A stretch of 64,000 bases of DNA from Actinomadura oligospora ATCC 43269. GTDB taxonomy: Bacteria > Actinomycetota > Actinomycetes > Streptosporangiales > Streptosporangiaceae. The stretch spans positions 1 through 64,000 of the forward strand of contig NZ_JADG01000007.1 in NCBI RefSeq assembly GCF_000518265.1, given 5' to 3'. Both the position numbers and the translations under genes were made by a program. The notes beneath the pieces were generated by a model, which was given only the letters and a program-made list of their open reading frames with translations, was not told where the DNA came from and made no database searches. Of the stretch, positions 41,407 to 52,300 are shown piece after piece. The number at the start of each line of letters is the position of its first letter. Position 1 is the first letter of the stretch.

Positions 41407-42237
41407 ATGAGGGACGGGCACGTCCGAGCACACCGCGGGATCATGATCGGCGCGGGCGCCGCCGTCTGCGCCGCCGCCCTCACCGCCTGCGGCGGCGATT
41501 CCAGGCCCCGTGACGACCACCCCGCGGGCATGTTCGCCACGGGCACGTTCCAGGACGGGGTGAACTGCTCCGACCCGACCGGCGACGTCCGGACGGTCGT
41601 CAGGCCGCGCGCCGGACGCCGCGCCCCCACGCGGCCCGGCTACGCCGACATGACGAGTGTGTCCTGGAAGCGGACGCCGAGCGGCGCGTCCGTCGTGATG
41701 TCGGTGAGCGGGTCGTCCCCGGCGAGCGGCACGGCCTTCGAGACGCTGTACCGGCAGGGCGCGAACACCACGCGCGTGCAGGCTGTGCAGTCCGACGGAA
41801 AGTGGACGGTGACCAGCGGAAACCGCCGCCAGGTCCCGGTGCCGGGCGCGACGGCCGCGATGACCGGCTCGGCACTGACGCTCACGCTCCCGAGTTCCCT
41901 CCCGGCGGACGGCGCGACCGTCGACCTCACCCGGCCCGCCGAGGTCGACGCCGACACCCGCGCGACCGTCCGCGGCGTCGGCTTCACCGACGAGCAGTGC
42001 GGATCCGGCACGCCCCGGCGGACGGGCGGACGCCGCTACCTGTCCTGGCCCGCCGGGCCGCGCTACGGGCGGTCGGCCCCGCCGGGCTCCCGGTACGGGT
42101 CGTCGCCGCCGGTCAACCGGCGTCCCCGGCCCGGGTCCACACCGCCGAAGTACACGCCGCCCGCGTACACGCCCGCGCCCTCCCGCAGCGCGCCCAGCAA
42201 GACGCGGTCGTCCAGCAAGCCACCCCGGCGCCGGTAG
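41407..42237 (+). CDS. Putative lipoprotein with Pro/Arg-rich tail
   Basis: A 276-residue protein. The signal (HRGIMIGAGAAVCAAALTACGGD) ends in a lipobox LTAC, so lipidation is predicted. Residues 35-195 look like a beta-rich extracellular domain (DMTSVSWKRTPSGASVVMSVSG; GSALTLTLPSSLPADGATVDLT). The last 75 residues are low-complexity Pro/Ser/Arg/Tyr (PPKYTPPAYTPAPSRSAP), suited to threading through the cell wall. No family recognised. ATG 41407 follows GAAGGAGG. Confidence 0.75.
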   Translation: MRDGHVRAHRGIMIGAGAAVCAAALTACGGDSRPRDDHPAGMFATGTFQDGVNCSDPTGDVRTVVRPRAGRRAPTRPGYADMTSVSWKRTPSGASVVMSVSGSSPASGTAFETLYRQGANTTRVQAVQSDGKWTVTSGNRRQVPVPGATAAMTGSALTLTLPSSLPADGATVDLTRPAEVDADTRATVRGVGFTDEQCGSGTPRRTGGRRYLSWPAGPRYGRSAPPGSRYGSSPPVNRRPRPGSTPPKYTPPAYTPAPSRSAPSKTRSSSKPPRRR

Positions 42238-42245
42238 GCCGGGAA

Positions 42246-42499
42246 TGCACAGGACGCGGAATGTGCTGTACTGTCAAATCAGCGTCTCCGGTCAGAAGGC
42301 GCCTCGGATCCGCGTCCAGCGTGATCGGGGCCGGGGGGCGCGTACGTTCCCCGCCCGGGCCTCTGAGCGCCCGGTGACAGCCCGCGCGGCCACCCGCCGC
42401 CCGCAGCCTTCCAGGGAGCCGACCTTTTCCGCCTGCCAGGGCAGGCCGAGCATCTTCCCTCACTCGTTCCTCTCGATCACGCGCCGCCCGAGGGGCGGC
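42246..42499 (+). promoter_or_regulatory. Promoter and structured leader of the rho gene
   Basis: TGCACA (42246-42251) and TACTGT (42269-42274), 17 bases apart, could be a promoter, giving a leader of about 235 nt without a clear coding frame. It ends in a hairpin, GCCGCCC-gag-GGGCGGC (42483-42499), just before the GAAGGGA ribosome site. Long leaders that allow Rho to attenuate its own gene are known in other bacteria; the same is inferred here. Confidence 0.5.
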
Positions 42500-42516
42500 C
42501 GTCTGAAGGGACCCGC

Positions 42517-43791
<1,275 letters not shown>

Positions 43792-43800
<9 letters not shown>

Positions 43801-43845
43801 TCACGGCCCGCCCTCCGATCACGGCCCGCCTTCCGAGCACGGCCC
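43792..43845 (+). repeat. Three 18-bp tandem copies spanning the rho stop codon
   Basis: GCCCTCTGATCACGGCCC (43792-43809), GCCCTCCGATCACGGCCC (43810-43827) and GCCTTCCGAGCACGGCCC (43828-43845). The unit keeps the rho frame; the first copy holds the TGA, while the same codon is CGA in copies two and three. Confidence 0.95.
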
Positions 43846-43857
43846 GCTGACCCGCGT

Positions 43858-45492
43858 TCACTCCCCGGTGGAGGGTTCCGGGTCGAACGACCGCAGGATC
43901 CGGTCGTAGAGGCGCGCTCCGGGCGTCCAGCGCGAGGCGTGGGCGTAGAAGAAGAACTCGTACCCGGCGACCCGGCTGCGCAGGGCGTGCGATCCGCCCT
44001 CCCGGTCCCAGGTGAACTCCCACTCCGCCGCGCCCGGCGCCAGGTCCGGCGCGGACTCCAGCCTCAGGCGGTGGTATCCGGGGTAGACGCCGTTCGCGGT
44101 CGCGCGCCGCTCGTCCGCGCGCAGGCCGGCCAGCGCGGCCCCGGGGGCACGGACGATGGTCATGCCCTCGCCGTCCGACGGATCGGCCCAGGCCACGCCG
44201 TTGGCGATGTGGTGGCTGCGCCAGTCCGACGGGACCTCCACGCTGAACGCGCCGTCCGCGTGGAAGACGGTCGTCTCGTCCGACACGCCCGGGAAGGGCT
44301 GCACCACCGACGACGCGCTCTTGCTCACCGAGGTCCAGCGGGCCGACCACGCGCCCAGCGCCGCGACCCCGGCCAGCGCGGCCCCGAGGCCGAGCAGCGC
44401 CCCGAACCTCGGCCGCTTCGACGCGGGCATCCGCCCGGTCGCGCGCCGGTTCGCGATCCGGACCGTCCCGTCGGCGTCGATCTTCGCGCCCGGTTCGTCC
44501 AGGCCGCTCTCCGCCGTCACGTCCCCCTCGCCGGGCGGCGCGACCTCGCCGGACATGCTCGCCGCGCCGGACGTCACGACCTCGTCGGCCGCGCGGGACT
44601 CGTCGGTCACCCCAGGCGCCTCGGTCATCTCGGGTGTCTCGGACGTGCCGGGGGCGGACGCGCGCAGGGCTTCGTGGAGGAGGCGTTCGACGGCCTCGGC
44701 GCTCAGGCGTTCGGCCGGGTCCTCGCGGAGCAGGCCCGCGACCACGGGGCCGAGCGCCCACGCGGAGCGCGGCGGCTCGTACTCCCCGAGCAGCACCGCG
44801 ACCATCGACGCGAGGGCGTGGCTGCGCAGGAACGGCGAGCGGCCCTCGACCGCCGCGTACAGGGTCGCGCCGAGCGACCACAGGTCGGACGCGACGACGC
44901 TCGGACGCCCCCGGACCCGCTCGGGCGACAGGTAGGCGGGCGACCCCTCGATCCCGGCGACGAGCGTGTCGTCCCCGCGTCCGCGCACCCCGGCGTCGGT
45001 GTGGACGGCCAGCCCGAAGTCGCTGAGCAGAACCCGCCCGTCCTCGCAGAGCAGCACGTTGGACGGCTTGACGTCGCGGTGCAGGATGCCCTCGGCGTGC
45101 GCGGCGCGCAGCACCGACAGCAGCGCCAGGCCGACCTCGGCGGCGCGCGCCGCCGGGAGCGGGCCGTCCTGCGCGAGGACCTGGTGCATCGACCGCGCCC
45201 GGATGAACTCCATGATGATCCAGGGACGGCCGTCCTCCATGACGATGTCGAAGATCTGGACGACGCCCGGGTGCCGGAGCGCGGCGGTGGCCCGCGCCTC
45301 CTCGACCATCCGCCGGCACGCGAGCCTGCGCTCGCCGGTGGTGAGCCGCTCCGGCAGGCGGACCTCCTTGACGGCGACGTCCCGGTCCAGCAGCTCGTCG
45401 TGCGCGCGCCAGACCGTTCCCATGCCGCCGCGTCCCGCCTCCGAGAGCAGGCGATACCGGCGTGCGAGCGGTATCAACCCTTCTCCCCCCAT
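43858..45492 (-). CDS. Membrane Ser/Thr protein kinase with extracellular domain
   Basis: A 544-residue bacterial Hanks-type kinase. The kinase domain (about 10-265) shows the glycine loop AGRGGMGTVW, the lysine in VAVKEVRL, HRD in LHRDVKPSN, DFG in LSDFGLAV, and SPERV of the activation loop. A long Ala/Glu/Ser linker follows, then one transmembrane helix (GALLGLGAALAGVAALGAW) and an extracellular domain of about 170 residues (FSVEVPSDWRSHHIANG; YPGYHRLRLES) with no PASTA repeats. Start ATG 45492 (MGGEGLIPLARR) is preferred; TTG 45477 has GGGGGGAGAAGG upstream. Convergent with rho. Confidence 0.9.
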   Translation of the reverse strand: MGGEGLIPLARRYRLLSEAGRGGMGTVWRAHDELLDRDVAVKEVRLPERLTTGERRLACRRMVEEARATAALRHPGVVQIFDIVMEDGRPWIIMEFIRARSMHQVLAQDGPLPAARAAEVGLALLSVLRAAHAEGILHRDVKPSNVLLCEDGRVLLSDFGLAVHTDAGVRGRGDDTLVAGIEGSPAYLSPERVRGRPSVVASDLWSLGATLYAAVEGRSPFLRSHALASMVAVLLGEYEPPRSAWALGPVVAGLLREDPAERLSAEAVERLLHEALRASAPGTSETPEMTEAPGVTDESRAADEVVTSGAASMSGEVAPPGEGDVTAESGLDEPGAKIDADGTVRIANRRATGRMPASKRPRFGALLGLGAALAGVAALGAWSARWTSVSKSASSVVQPFPGVSDETTVFHADGAFSVEVPSDWRSHHIANGVAWADPSDGEGMTIVRAPGAALAGLRADERRATANGVYPGYHRLRLESAPDLAPGAAEWEFTWDREGGSHALRSRVAGYEFFFYAHASRWTPGARLYDRILRSFDPEPSTGE

Positions 45493-45559
45493 GAGGTGGT
45501 TATCGGTCGTAAGCCCTCTCGCCATGTTCCACATCGAGTAACGATTCTCTCACGATGAG

Positions 45560-46603
45560 TCATTTGCGAGCCAGTACGCGATATGTCTCAAGTGGCGTGC
45601 CGGACGGCGTCCGGCGGACGAACAGCCAGGTCAGCCAGCCGATGCCGCCCGCCGGGATCTCCACCGCGAAGGTGTAGAAGGAGTACAGGATCGTCGCTGC
45701 GGCGGCGGGCCCGGCGGGCACGCCGAACGACACCAGCAAGGCGGCCGTGCCGGTCTCGCTGATCCCGGCACCGCTCGGCGTGACGACGGCCGTGGTGAGC
45801 ATCCGGTTGATTGCGAACACCGCGACCGCCTCGGCGACCTGCACGTGCGCGCCGACCGCGACCAGACACGCGTACAGCAGCGCGGCCTGGAGCAGCAGGT
45901 AGGCGAGCATGCCGTAGGTCAGGCCGCGCCAGCCGGTGCGCAGCACGTCCACGGTCTTGTCCCGGACGGACAACAGCGCGCCGTCGCCCTTGAGCAGCCA
46001 GCGTCCGGCGCGTCCGGGAAGGCGGCGGGCGAGCGCGCGGAGCCGCACGTCCACGGCGCGCGCGGTCCTCGGCGACCCCAGCGCGAGGACGAGGATCGCG
46101 AGGATGCCGAGGATGACGGCCGCGGCGAGGACCGCCATGGCGGCCGTCCGGCGGTCGGGCAGCTCGCCCGCGACGAGCAGCGCGACGATCCCGACCGCGG
46201 GCAGCAGCAGCCGGGCCAGCACGTTCCACACGCCGGTGACCAGCGCGGACACCGTGATCGAGGCGTTGCGGTGACCCCAGCCCCGGGCCATCGCGAAGGT
46301 GACCGCGAGCCCGGCCGCGCCGCCGAACGGCAGGAGGTTGCTGACCGCGCTGCCGACCGCGTTCATCAGGAGCGCCTGCCAGTGCGCGAGACCCGGCAGG
46401 GACGCGGTGAACACGAACGTGTAGGCCCAGAGCCCGGCGAGCCACAGCAGGGTGAGCGCGGCGAGTTCCCAGAGGGAGAGCCGTCCCAGCTCACGGCCGA
46501 TCTCCGTCCAGTCCACGCCGACCAGGTACGGGAGCGCGGCCAGGAGTCCGATCGCGCCCGCGAGCGACAGCAGGGACAGGAGGGCGCGCGCGGGGCGGCT
46601 CAA
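45560..46603 (-). CDS. Lysylphosphatidylglycerol synthase-TM/AglD-like flippase protein
   Basis: A 347-residue membrane protein of the UPF0104 (LPG_synthase_TM) family with about eight helices. Typical blocks are MNAVGSAVSNLLPFGGAAGLA near the first third and AINRMLTTAVVTPSGAGISETGTAALL near 255-281, where the P-G-G-x-G-x-x-E-like motif lies. Members translocate or modify lipid-linked sugars. TTG 46603 overlaps the stop of the PIG-L gene by 4 nt (TTGA) and follows no other start, so it is translationally coupled. Works likely with the PIG-L deacetylase and the divergent glycosyltransferase on a glycolipid. Confidence 0.83.
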   Translation of the reverse strand: MSRPARALLSLLSLAGAIGLLAALPYLVGVDWTEIGRELGRLSLWELAALTLLWLAGLWAYTFVFTASLPGLAHWQALLMNAVGSAVSNLLPFGGAAGLAVTFAMARGWGHRNASITVSALVTGVWNVLARLLLPAVGIVALLVAGELPDRRTAAMAVLAAAVILGILAILVLALGSPRTARAVDVRLRALARRLPGRAGRWLLKGDGALLSVRDKTVDVLRTGWRGLTYGMLAYLLLQAALLYACLVAVGAHVQVAEAVAVFAINRMLTTAVVTPSGAGISETGTAALLVSFGVPAGPAAAATILYSFYTFAVEIPAGGIGWLTWLFVRRTPSGTPLETYRVLARK

Positions 46604-47481
46604 CGCTCCGCCGCAAGCGCGGAGTCCGCCGGGCCGGAGTCGTTGTCGGGGTCGGGCGCAGGCTCGGGCCAGGCGTCCAGCGGATGCCGGAGGACGGGGC
46701 CCGGCGGCAGGTCGCGGCGGACGTACCACTCGGTGCCGAACGCGCGGCGGAACAGCGGCCGGGGCAGCCACAGCAGGGCGGCGAGCGTCCGGACGGTGTC
46801 GCCGCCGGTGGTCTGGGTCGCGTGCGCCGCCATCGAGAAGCGCTTCGCGGAGGTGAACCGGCGCACCGGGACGCGGTGCGTGATCTCGGCGGCGGACGCG
46901 TAGGCGCGCTCGAAGGACGCGACGTCCACCGAGCGCGGCAGCAGCCGCAGCCGCGCCAGCCCACGCAGGACGCGCAGCAGCAGATCGCGGTCGACGGTCG
47001 CCTCAAGGACGACGGGCGTCCCGGCCATTCTCGCCGCCTCCGTCCCCACCCGGTGCACCTGGACGTGGTCGGGGTGTCCGTACCCACCCGCCGGGTCATA
47101 CACAACCAGCAGGTCGGCGGCCTCTTGGCGAAGTAACTCGGCGAGTTCGCCCGCGGCGACGTCCACATGCGCGCGTGCGAAGCCACCGGGTGCGTCCCCG
47201 TCCAACCCCGAATCCTCATAACCAAGCAGAACGACCCGGTGGCATCCCAGCGCACGCGCCGAAGCGTGCAACTCCGCCGTCCGGACGGAACCCAGCCGCG
47301 CCCGGCGCTCGGAGTCCCGCATGGCCGTGCGCGCGGGACCGTCCGTGAGGCCGCGTTCCCCGGCCGTGGCGACGACGAGGACGACACGGTGTCCCTCGGC
47401 CGCCAGGCGGGCCATCGTGCCCGCCGTCAGCAGCGCCTCGTCGTCCGGATGGGCATGGAAGAAGACACAGGTTCGTCGCAC
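46600..47481 (-). CDS. PIG-L family N-acetylglucosaminyl deacetylase
   Basis: A 293-residue zinc amidase of the PIG-L/MshB/LmbE family. The signature [15 protein letters not shown] (residues 7-21) carries the first zinc His and catalytic Asp pair; the second zinc His is in [16 protein letters not shown] (about 128-143). Such enzymes deacetylate GlcNAc groups, including those in mycothiol or GPI-like precursors. The C-terminal third extends past the core ([15 protein letters not shown]). The gene is the first of two minus-strand genes and divergent from the GT4 gene at 47605, an arrangement suggesting one glycoconjugate pathway. Confidence 0.9.
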   Translation of the reverse strand: MRRTCVFFHAHPDDEALLTAGTMARLAAEGHRVVLVVATAGERGLTDGPARTAMRDSERRARLGSVRTAELHASARALGCHRVVLLGYEDSGLDGDAPGGFARAHVDVAAGELAELLRQEAADLLVVYDPAGGYGHPDHVQVHRVGTEAARMAGTPVVLEATVDRDLLLRVLRGLARLRLLPRSVDVASFERAYASAAEITHRVPVRRFTSAKRFSMAAHATQTTGGDTVRTLAALLWLPRPLFRRAFGTEWYVRRDLPPGPVLRHPLDAWPEPAPDPDNDSGPADSALAAER

Positions 47482-47604
47482 GCGCTATTAGATTCCCGGG
47501 ACGTGTGAAGAGGGGCCCCGCTCCGGGTCAAGGCTCGCCCATCCCCCACGCGGTGGGGCGTGTCGGCGCGGGTGCCGCGCGGGCCCCGCACGCACCGTCA
47601 TGGG

Positions 47605-48744
47605 GTGCGGATACTCCATGTCAGCGACTGTTTCCCGCCCCGGCTCGGGGGCATCGAGGTGCAGGTCGACGAGCTGGCCCGGGCGCAGAGCGCGGCGGGC
47701 CACGACGTCACCGTCGCCACCGCCACGCCCGAGCCGGACGGGACGGACGGCGGACCGGGCGTCGGATCGGACGAGCTCCCGTTCCGGGTGGTGCGGCTGG
47801 TCGCGCCGCTGCCCTGGGAGCTGCCGGTCGGACGGTCGCTCGCGCCGCTGCTGGAGAGCCTCAAACCGGACGTCGTCCACGTGCACGCTGGGGCGGTCTC
47901 GCCGTTCGCGTGGCGCGCCGTCCACAGCCTGGGGATGACGGGGCTTCCCGTGGTGCTGACCGTCCACAGCATGTGGGGGCCGGTCAGCCGGGCCGTCTAC
48001 CGGACGCTCGTCCCGGTCTGGGCGCGCAGGCACGGCAGCGGGCTGGTGATGACGACGGTGAGCGAGGCGGCGGCGCGTCCGATCCGCGCGGTCGTGGACG
48101 GACGGCTGTCGGTCCACGTGGTGTCGAACGGCATCGACCTCTCCCAGTGGAACGCCGAGGCTCCCCCGGAACCGGACGCCGAGGACGGGATCCCGCACGT
48201 CGTCGCGGTCGGACGGCTCGCCCCGCGCAAGGAGCCGGTGAACCTGCTGCGCGTGCTGCGCGAGGCGTCGGCGACGGCGCCGCTGCGCGCGACGGTCGTC
48301 GGGGACGGCCCGGCGCGTCCGCGCATGGAGCGGTACCTGCGGCGGCACGGGATGAGCGGCTGGGTGCGGCTCACCGGACGGCTCGACCGGTCCGAGGTCC
48401 GGACGGTCCTGGCGGGCGCGGACGTGTTCCTCGCCCCGGCGTCCCGCGAGTCGTTCGGGCTCGCGGCGCTGGAGGCGCGGCTCGCGGGCGTGCCGGTGGT
48501 GGGACGCGCGGGCGGCGGCGTCGCCGACTTCGTCACGTCCGGGCGCGAGGGACTGCTCGGCGGGACGCCGCGCGAACTGGCGGCGGCGCTGGCGCGGCTC
48601 GCGTCCGACCCCGTCCTGCGGGGCCGGATCGCGGCGCACAACCGCGCCACCTCACCCGTCCGGTGCTCGTGGCCCGCCGTCCTCGCGGCGTTCGACTCCT
48701 GCTACGACGCGGCGTCGGCGAAGACCGACTTCGCCCACTTGTAG
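47605..48744 (+). CDS. GT-B glycosyltransferase, family 4
   Basis: A 379-residue retaining glycosyltransferase. The N-terminal domain begins [20 protein letters not shown], typical of GT4 with the Gly-rich donor loop; the C-terminal domain has [33 protein letters not shown], and the EX7E motif in [25 protein letters not shown] 47605 is chosen from the conserved N-terminus although no strong ribosome site is seen; GTG 47560 is an upstream option. The last 43 bases overlap the convergent acyl-CoA synthetase gene. With the divergent flippase and PIG-L genes it may build a cell-surface glycolipid. Confidence 0.9.
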   Translation: MRILHVSDCFPPRLGGIEVQVDELARAQSAAGHDVTVATATPEPDGTDGGPGVGSDELPFRVVRLVAPLPWELPVGRSLAPLLESLKPDVVHVHAGAVSPFAWRAVHSLGMTGLPVVLTVHSMWGPVSRAVYRTLVPVWARRHGSGLVMTTVSEAAARPIRAVVDGRLSVHVVSNGIDLSQWNAEAPPEPDAEDGIPHVVAVGRLAPRKEPVNLLRVLREASATAPLRATVVGDGPARPRMERYLRRHGMSGWVRLTGRLDRSEVRTVLAGADVFLAPASRESFGLAALEARLAGVPVVGRAGGGVADFVTSGREGLLGGTPRELAAALARLASDPVLRGRIAAHNRATSPVRCSWPAVLAAFDSCYDAASAKTDFAHL

Positions 48745-50288
48745 TCGGACTTGCCGACGGCCGTCCGCCGGACCTCGTCCACGACCTTCAGCTCGCGCGG
48801 CAGCTTGTACCCGGCGAGCCGCTCGCGGCAGTGCTCGACCAGGTCCTCCAGCGTCGGGGACGTCCCCGGGCGCGGCGCGACCACGGCGGCGACGCGCTGC
48901 CCGAACCGCTCGTCGGGCAGGCCGACCACGACGACGTCGTAGACGTCCGGGTGGTCCTTGAGGGCGACCTCGACCTCCTCGGGGTACACCTTCTCGCCGC
49001 CCGTGTTGATCATCAGCGAGCCGCGTCCGAGCAGGACGATCGTGCCGTCCTCCTCCAGCTGGGCGAAGTCGCCGGGCACCGACCAGCGCACGCCGTCCGC
49101 GTCGGTGAAGAACGTCGACGCGGTCTTCTTCGGGTCGTTGTAGTAGCCGAGCGGGATGTTCCCGGACCGCGCGAGCTTGCCGATCTCACCGGGCCGGACG
49201 GGCTCGAGGTCGTCGTCCAGGACGGTGATCCCCGGCTTCATCATGAACCGGGCCGTGCCCTCCTTGCCGCCGACGGACGGCCCGCACGCGCCGGTCTCGG
49301 ACGCGCCGTAGTTGTCGAGGAACACCACGTTCGGCAGGTGGACCTTCAGCTCGTCCTTGGCGCCCTCGGTGAGCGGCGCGCCGCCGGACGCGATCGCGAA
49401 CAGCGACGACATGTCGTGGTCGCCGGACGCCAGCTCCCTGGCGACCGGACGCGCCATCACGTCCCCGACGATCATCAGGACGTTCGCGCCCTCCTCGGCG
49501 AGCAGCCGCAGCGCCTTCGCCGGGTCGAACCCGTGGTCGGTGTAGAGGACGACCTTGGCCCCGCTGAACAGGCCCATGAACGCCACCCACTGGCCCGCGC
49601 CGTGCATGACGGGCGCGCAGTCGAGCACCGCCATCGCGGGCTGCTCGGCGTTCGCGGCGAGCGCCTCCGGGCTGGTCACGGGGTCGCCGAGGACGTTCCC
49701 GCCGCCGAGCGCGCCGAAGAAGATGTCCTCGGACCGCCACTCGACGCCCTTGGGGTAGCCGGTCGTCCCGCCCGTGTACATGACGTACCGGTCGTCGCTC
49801 GACCGCTCGGGGAAGTCGTCGTCGCCCGAGACCTCGCCGAGGGCCTTCTCGAACTCGACCGCGCCGGGGATCTCGGCGTCCGAGCCGTCCTCCAGGACGA
49901 CCACGTGCCGCAGCTTCGGCAGGTCGGCGCGGATGTCCTGCACCTTCGCCAGCAGGGACCGCTCGCCGACCAGCGCGACCGAGTCGGAGTCGGACAGCAC
50001 GTGGCGCAGCTCGGCGGCCACGTAGCGGTAGTTCACCGGGATCGGCACCGCGCGGATCTTGAAGACGCCGAGCATCGTCTCGATCCACTCGGCCCGGTTG
50101 TAGGCGAGGATCGCGACGTGCTCGCCCGGCCGGACCCCGGCCGCGTCGAGGTGGTGACCCACCCGGCTGGCGCGTTCGTTCAGTTCCGCGTACGTCCTGC
50201 GCTGGTCACCGGCCACGAGCGCCGGTCTGTCCGGGCCCGCCTCGGCCAGGATTTCCAGGAGATCCGCCAGGTTGTAGCTCCGCGCCAT
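48702..50288 (-). CDS. Acyl-CoA synthetase, FadD19-like
   Basis: A 528-residue adenylate-forming ligase resembling mycobacterial FadD19, which activates steroid side-chain acids. Motifs: [12 protein letters not shown] (the usual TSGTTG Ser is Gly, as in FadD19), [20 protein letters not shown] [33 protein letters not shown], and the catalytic Lys in [14 protein letters not shown] 50288 follows GAGGA. A paralogue lies at 54068 beside MaoC and lipid-transfer thiolase genes, so both may serve the same CoA-ester pathway. The 3' end overlaps the glycosyltransferase gene by 43 bases. Confidence 0.9.
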   Translation of the reverse strand: MARSYNLADLLEILAEAGPDRPALVAGDQRRTYAELNERASRVGHHLDAAGVRPGEHVAILAYNRAEWIETMLGVFKIRAVPIPVNYRYVAAELRHVLSDSDSVALVGERSLLAKVQDIRADLPKLRHVVVLEDGSDAEIPGAVEFEKALGEVSGDDDFPERSSDDRYVMYTGGTTGYPKGVEWRSEDIFFGALGGGNVLGDPVTSPEALAANAEQPAMAVLDCAPVMHGAGQWVAFMGLFSGAKVVLYTDHGFDPAKALRLLAEEGANVLMIVGDVMARPVARELASGDHDMSSLFAIASGGAPLTEGAKDELKVHLPNVVFLDNYGASETGACGPSVGGKEGTARFMMKPGITVLDDDLEPVRPGEIGKLARSGNIPLGYYNDPKKTASTFFTDADGVRWSVPGDFAQLEEDGTIVLLGRGSLMINTGGEKVYPEEVEVALKDHPDVYDVVVVGLPDERFGQRVAAVVAPRPGTSPTLEDLVEHCRERLAGYKLPRELKVVDEVRRTAVGKSDYKWAKSVFADAAS

Positions 50289-50597
50289 GGCCACACGTCC
50301 TCGGGGTGGGGGTGTACCGGGTGCCCCGATGATTGCCCGCGACCCGGCGCCCGCTCAATACCTGTGGACGCCCCGTCCAATGAGATGGGTCACAAAGGGA
50401 ACTCTGACCGAGCGGACGGACCACCTCTGGCCGGAAGGGCAAACGCCCAGGTGGGAAGGGTGTTCGCGGGCCGCGGCGGCGGCGCCCGGCCGGAGATCGC
50501 AAAGCCCCGTCCGCAAGGGGCTCCGCGTTCTTACACCGCTCTTATCCGGGGCCGGGCATGCTGTGCCGTAACGATTACGTATCAGACGGGGGTACCG
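50289..50597. other. 309-base gene-free region between divergent genes
   Basis: No gene is supported. It holds a loose inverted repeat GGTCA...TGACC around GGTCACAAAGGGAACTCTGACC (about 50389-50410), which includes a GGAACT that resembles ECF-type -35 elements, and a hairpin AGCCCC-N8-GGGGCT (50503-50522) upstream of the sigma factor gene. Whether these control the ligase or the sigma factor cannot be judged. Confidence 0.4.
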
Positions 50598-51173
50598 GTG
50601 AGCGCAGGCGCAGTGGCGTGGACGCCTCCGACATGGGAGGAGATCGTCGACCAGCACTCCACGAGGGTGTTCCGGCTGGCGTACCGCCTGACCGGGAACA
50701 GGCACGACGCCGAGGACCTCACCCAGGACGTGTTCGTCCGGGTGTTCCGGTCCCTGTCGTCCTACACGCCCGGCACGTTCGAGGGCTGGCTCCACCGCAT
50801 CACCACCAACCTCTTCCTCGACCGGGCGCGCCGCAAGCAGCGCATCCGCTTCGACGCCCTCGCCGAGGACGCCGACGAGCGTCTCGAGGGCCGCGAGATC
50901 TCTCCCGCGCAGGCCTACGACGAGCGGCACCTGGACGCCGACATCCAGGCCGCGCTCGACTCGCTCGCCCCCGAGTACCGGGCGGCCGTGGTGCTGTGCG
51001 ACATCGAGGGCCTCACCTACGAGGAGATCGCGGCCTCGCTCGGGGTCAAGCTCGGCACCGTCCGCAGCCGCATCCACCGGGGCCGCGCCCAGCTGCGCGT
51101 CGCCCTGGAGCACCGCCGCCCGGCCGCGCCCGCCCCGGCCCCGTCCCAGGAGTGCGTGACCACCGCGCCGTGA
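50598..51173 (+). CDS. sigE: ECF sigma factor, SigE-like
   Basis: A 191-residue ECF sigma factor close to the SigE stress group of actinobacteria. Region 2 (about 12-80) reads [20 protein letters not shown] and [20 protein letters not shown], then [16 protein letters not shown]; region 4 (about 118-170) has [24 protein letters not shown] and [17 protein letters not shown] 50598 follows GGGGG. In relatives an anti-sigma factor (RseA) gene follows; here the downstream neighbour is on the other strand, so control must come from elsewhere. It likely responds to envelope stress. Confidence 0.9.
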   Translation: MSAGAVAWTPPTWEEIVDQHSTRVFRLAYRLTGNRHDAEDLTQDVFVRVFRSLSSYTPGTFEGWLHRITTNLFLDRARRKQRIRFDALAEDADERLEGREISPAQAYDERHLDADIQAALDSLAPEYRAAVVLCDIEGLTYEEIAASLGVKLGTVRSRIHRGRAQLRVALEHRRPAAPAPAPSQECVTTAP

Positions 51174-51182
51174 CCGTCGCCG

Positions 51183-51260
51183 CGCGATCACGGCCCCGTG
51201 GTGATCGCGTCCTGGGCCCCCGTTCTTGAGCCGTGCGGAGCAGCGTCCCGCACGGCTCAA
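51183..51260 (+). terminator. Two hairpins after the sigma factor gene
   Basis: CGCGATCAC-N9-GTGATCGCG (51183-51209, 9-bp stem) and TTGAGCCGTGCGG-N9-CCGCACGGCTCAA (51226-51260, 13-bp stem) follow the stop by 10 and 53 bases. The second is a strong terminator candidate. Confidence 0.8.
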
Positions 51261-51296
51261 ATCCTTGTCCGGACGTTCGCCGGGCGTCACGGCCCG

Positions 51297-51392
51297 GCAC
51301 ACCTCCCGGAGCGTCACGGCCTGGTACTCCTCCCGGAGCGTCGCGGTCTGACGCTCCTTCCAGGCCGTTGAGACCTAGTACTCCTCCGAGAC
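51297..51392. repeat. Degenerate repeats derived from the 3' end of the SUKH-like gene
   Basis: Read on the minus strand, GAGGAGTAC-TAG ends the gene at 51375; downstream, GGAGGAGTACCAGGCCGTGA then GGAGGTGTGCCGGGCCGTGA repeat the same end with the stop codon changed to CAG and CGG, each followed by CGCYCC. So the last codons and stop have been copied downstream and have drifted. Confidence 0.75.
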
Positions 51393-52244
51393 CCTGAGCC
51401 CGTCCTCGGTGCGTTCGAGGCCGAGGCGGGCGGACAGGTCGAGCAGGGCTTGGGACGTGCGGCCCGAAAGGAGGATCCCGTGGCGGGGGTCCGTGGCGAG
51501 GTGGGCGAGCACGTCCGGGCCGCCGTAGACGGTCCCGTCCTGACCGAGTTCGCGCCACGGCTCGAAGCCGAGTGTCGGCAGTCCGGCCTCGATCCTGGCG
51601 ACCAGTTCGGCCATTTCGTCCGAGCTGGTGAAGTCCTCCTGGGAGATCGGCACCGTCCAGCCGAGCGCGGGCGGCAGCCGCTGGACGGCGAGTTGGAGGA
51701 AGAACTCCGAGACCGACCGGGCCTGGAGGGCCAACTCGCCCTCGTCCTTCCTGACGCTGACCAGCACGCGCGGGTCGGGCTCGTGCGCGTCGGCGGCCGG
51801 GTAACCCCAGAAGGTGCAGCAGTCGTCGTCGACCATGAACACGACGACGCGGTGGTCGTCGTCCGGGGCGACCAGATCCGAGTCGTCCGGGATCGGGGCC
51901 ACGACCTCCCAACCGGCCTGCTCGGGCCGGACGGCCGGCGGGTACAGGGCGGTCGTCCAGTAGAGGCGGGAGTCGTGGGTGAAGGAGTTGCACGGCAGCT
52001 CCCACCACTCGTCCAGCGCCGCCGGGACGGGCAGGGCGAGGTCGACGCCCCTGTACCCGTCGGCCTTTCCGTCCAGCGCCAGCAGGTACTTCTCGTACTC
52101 GTCGCCGGACCATCGGTCCCGGCGGGACGAACCCGGCTCGACCTCGTAGCCCCACTCCTCGTGGAACTCGCGCAGCACGTCCCAGCGGTCCGGCGCCGCC
52201 TTCAGCCGCTCCGCGAACGTCCCATAGTCAACGATCTTCGCCAC
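51375..52244 (-). CDS. SUKH-like (SMI1/KNR4-type) protein, paralogue 1
   Basis: A 289-residue soluble protein, starting at GTG 52244 (AKIVDYGTFAERLKAAPDRW). The middle has features of the SMI1/KNR4 (SUKH) fold: LPVPAALDEWWELP, RVVVFMVDDDCCTFWGYPAADAHEPDPRVLVS. The next third (LQARSVSEFFLQLAVQRLPPALGW) is conserved in the neighbouring paralogue. SUKH proteins are often immunity proteins to contact-dependent toxins; no toxin gene is adjacent. Family assignment is tentative. It arose by tandem duplication with 52301-53167 and its 3' end is itself duplicated downstream. Confidence 0.65.
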   Translation of the reverse strand: MAKIVDYGTFAERLKAAPDRWDVLREFHEEWGYEVEPGSSRRDRWSGDEYEKYLLALDGKADGYRGVDLALPVPAALDEWWELPCNSFTHDSRLYWTTALYPPAVRPEQAGWEVVAPIPDDSDLVAPDDDHRVVVFMVDDDCCTFWGYPAADAHEPDPRVLVSVRKDEGELALQARSVSEFFLQLAVQRLPPALGWTVPISQEDFTSSDEMAELVARIEAGLPTLGFEPWRELGQDGTVYGGPDVLAHLATDPRHGILLSGRTSQALLDLSARLGLERTEDGLRVSEEY

Positions 52245-52300
52245 GCGGGAAGCGTAGAGGGGCGGCCCGGCTAACCGTTCCTCTCGGATGATCGGGCGGT

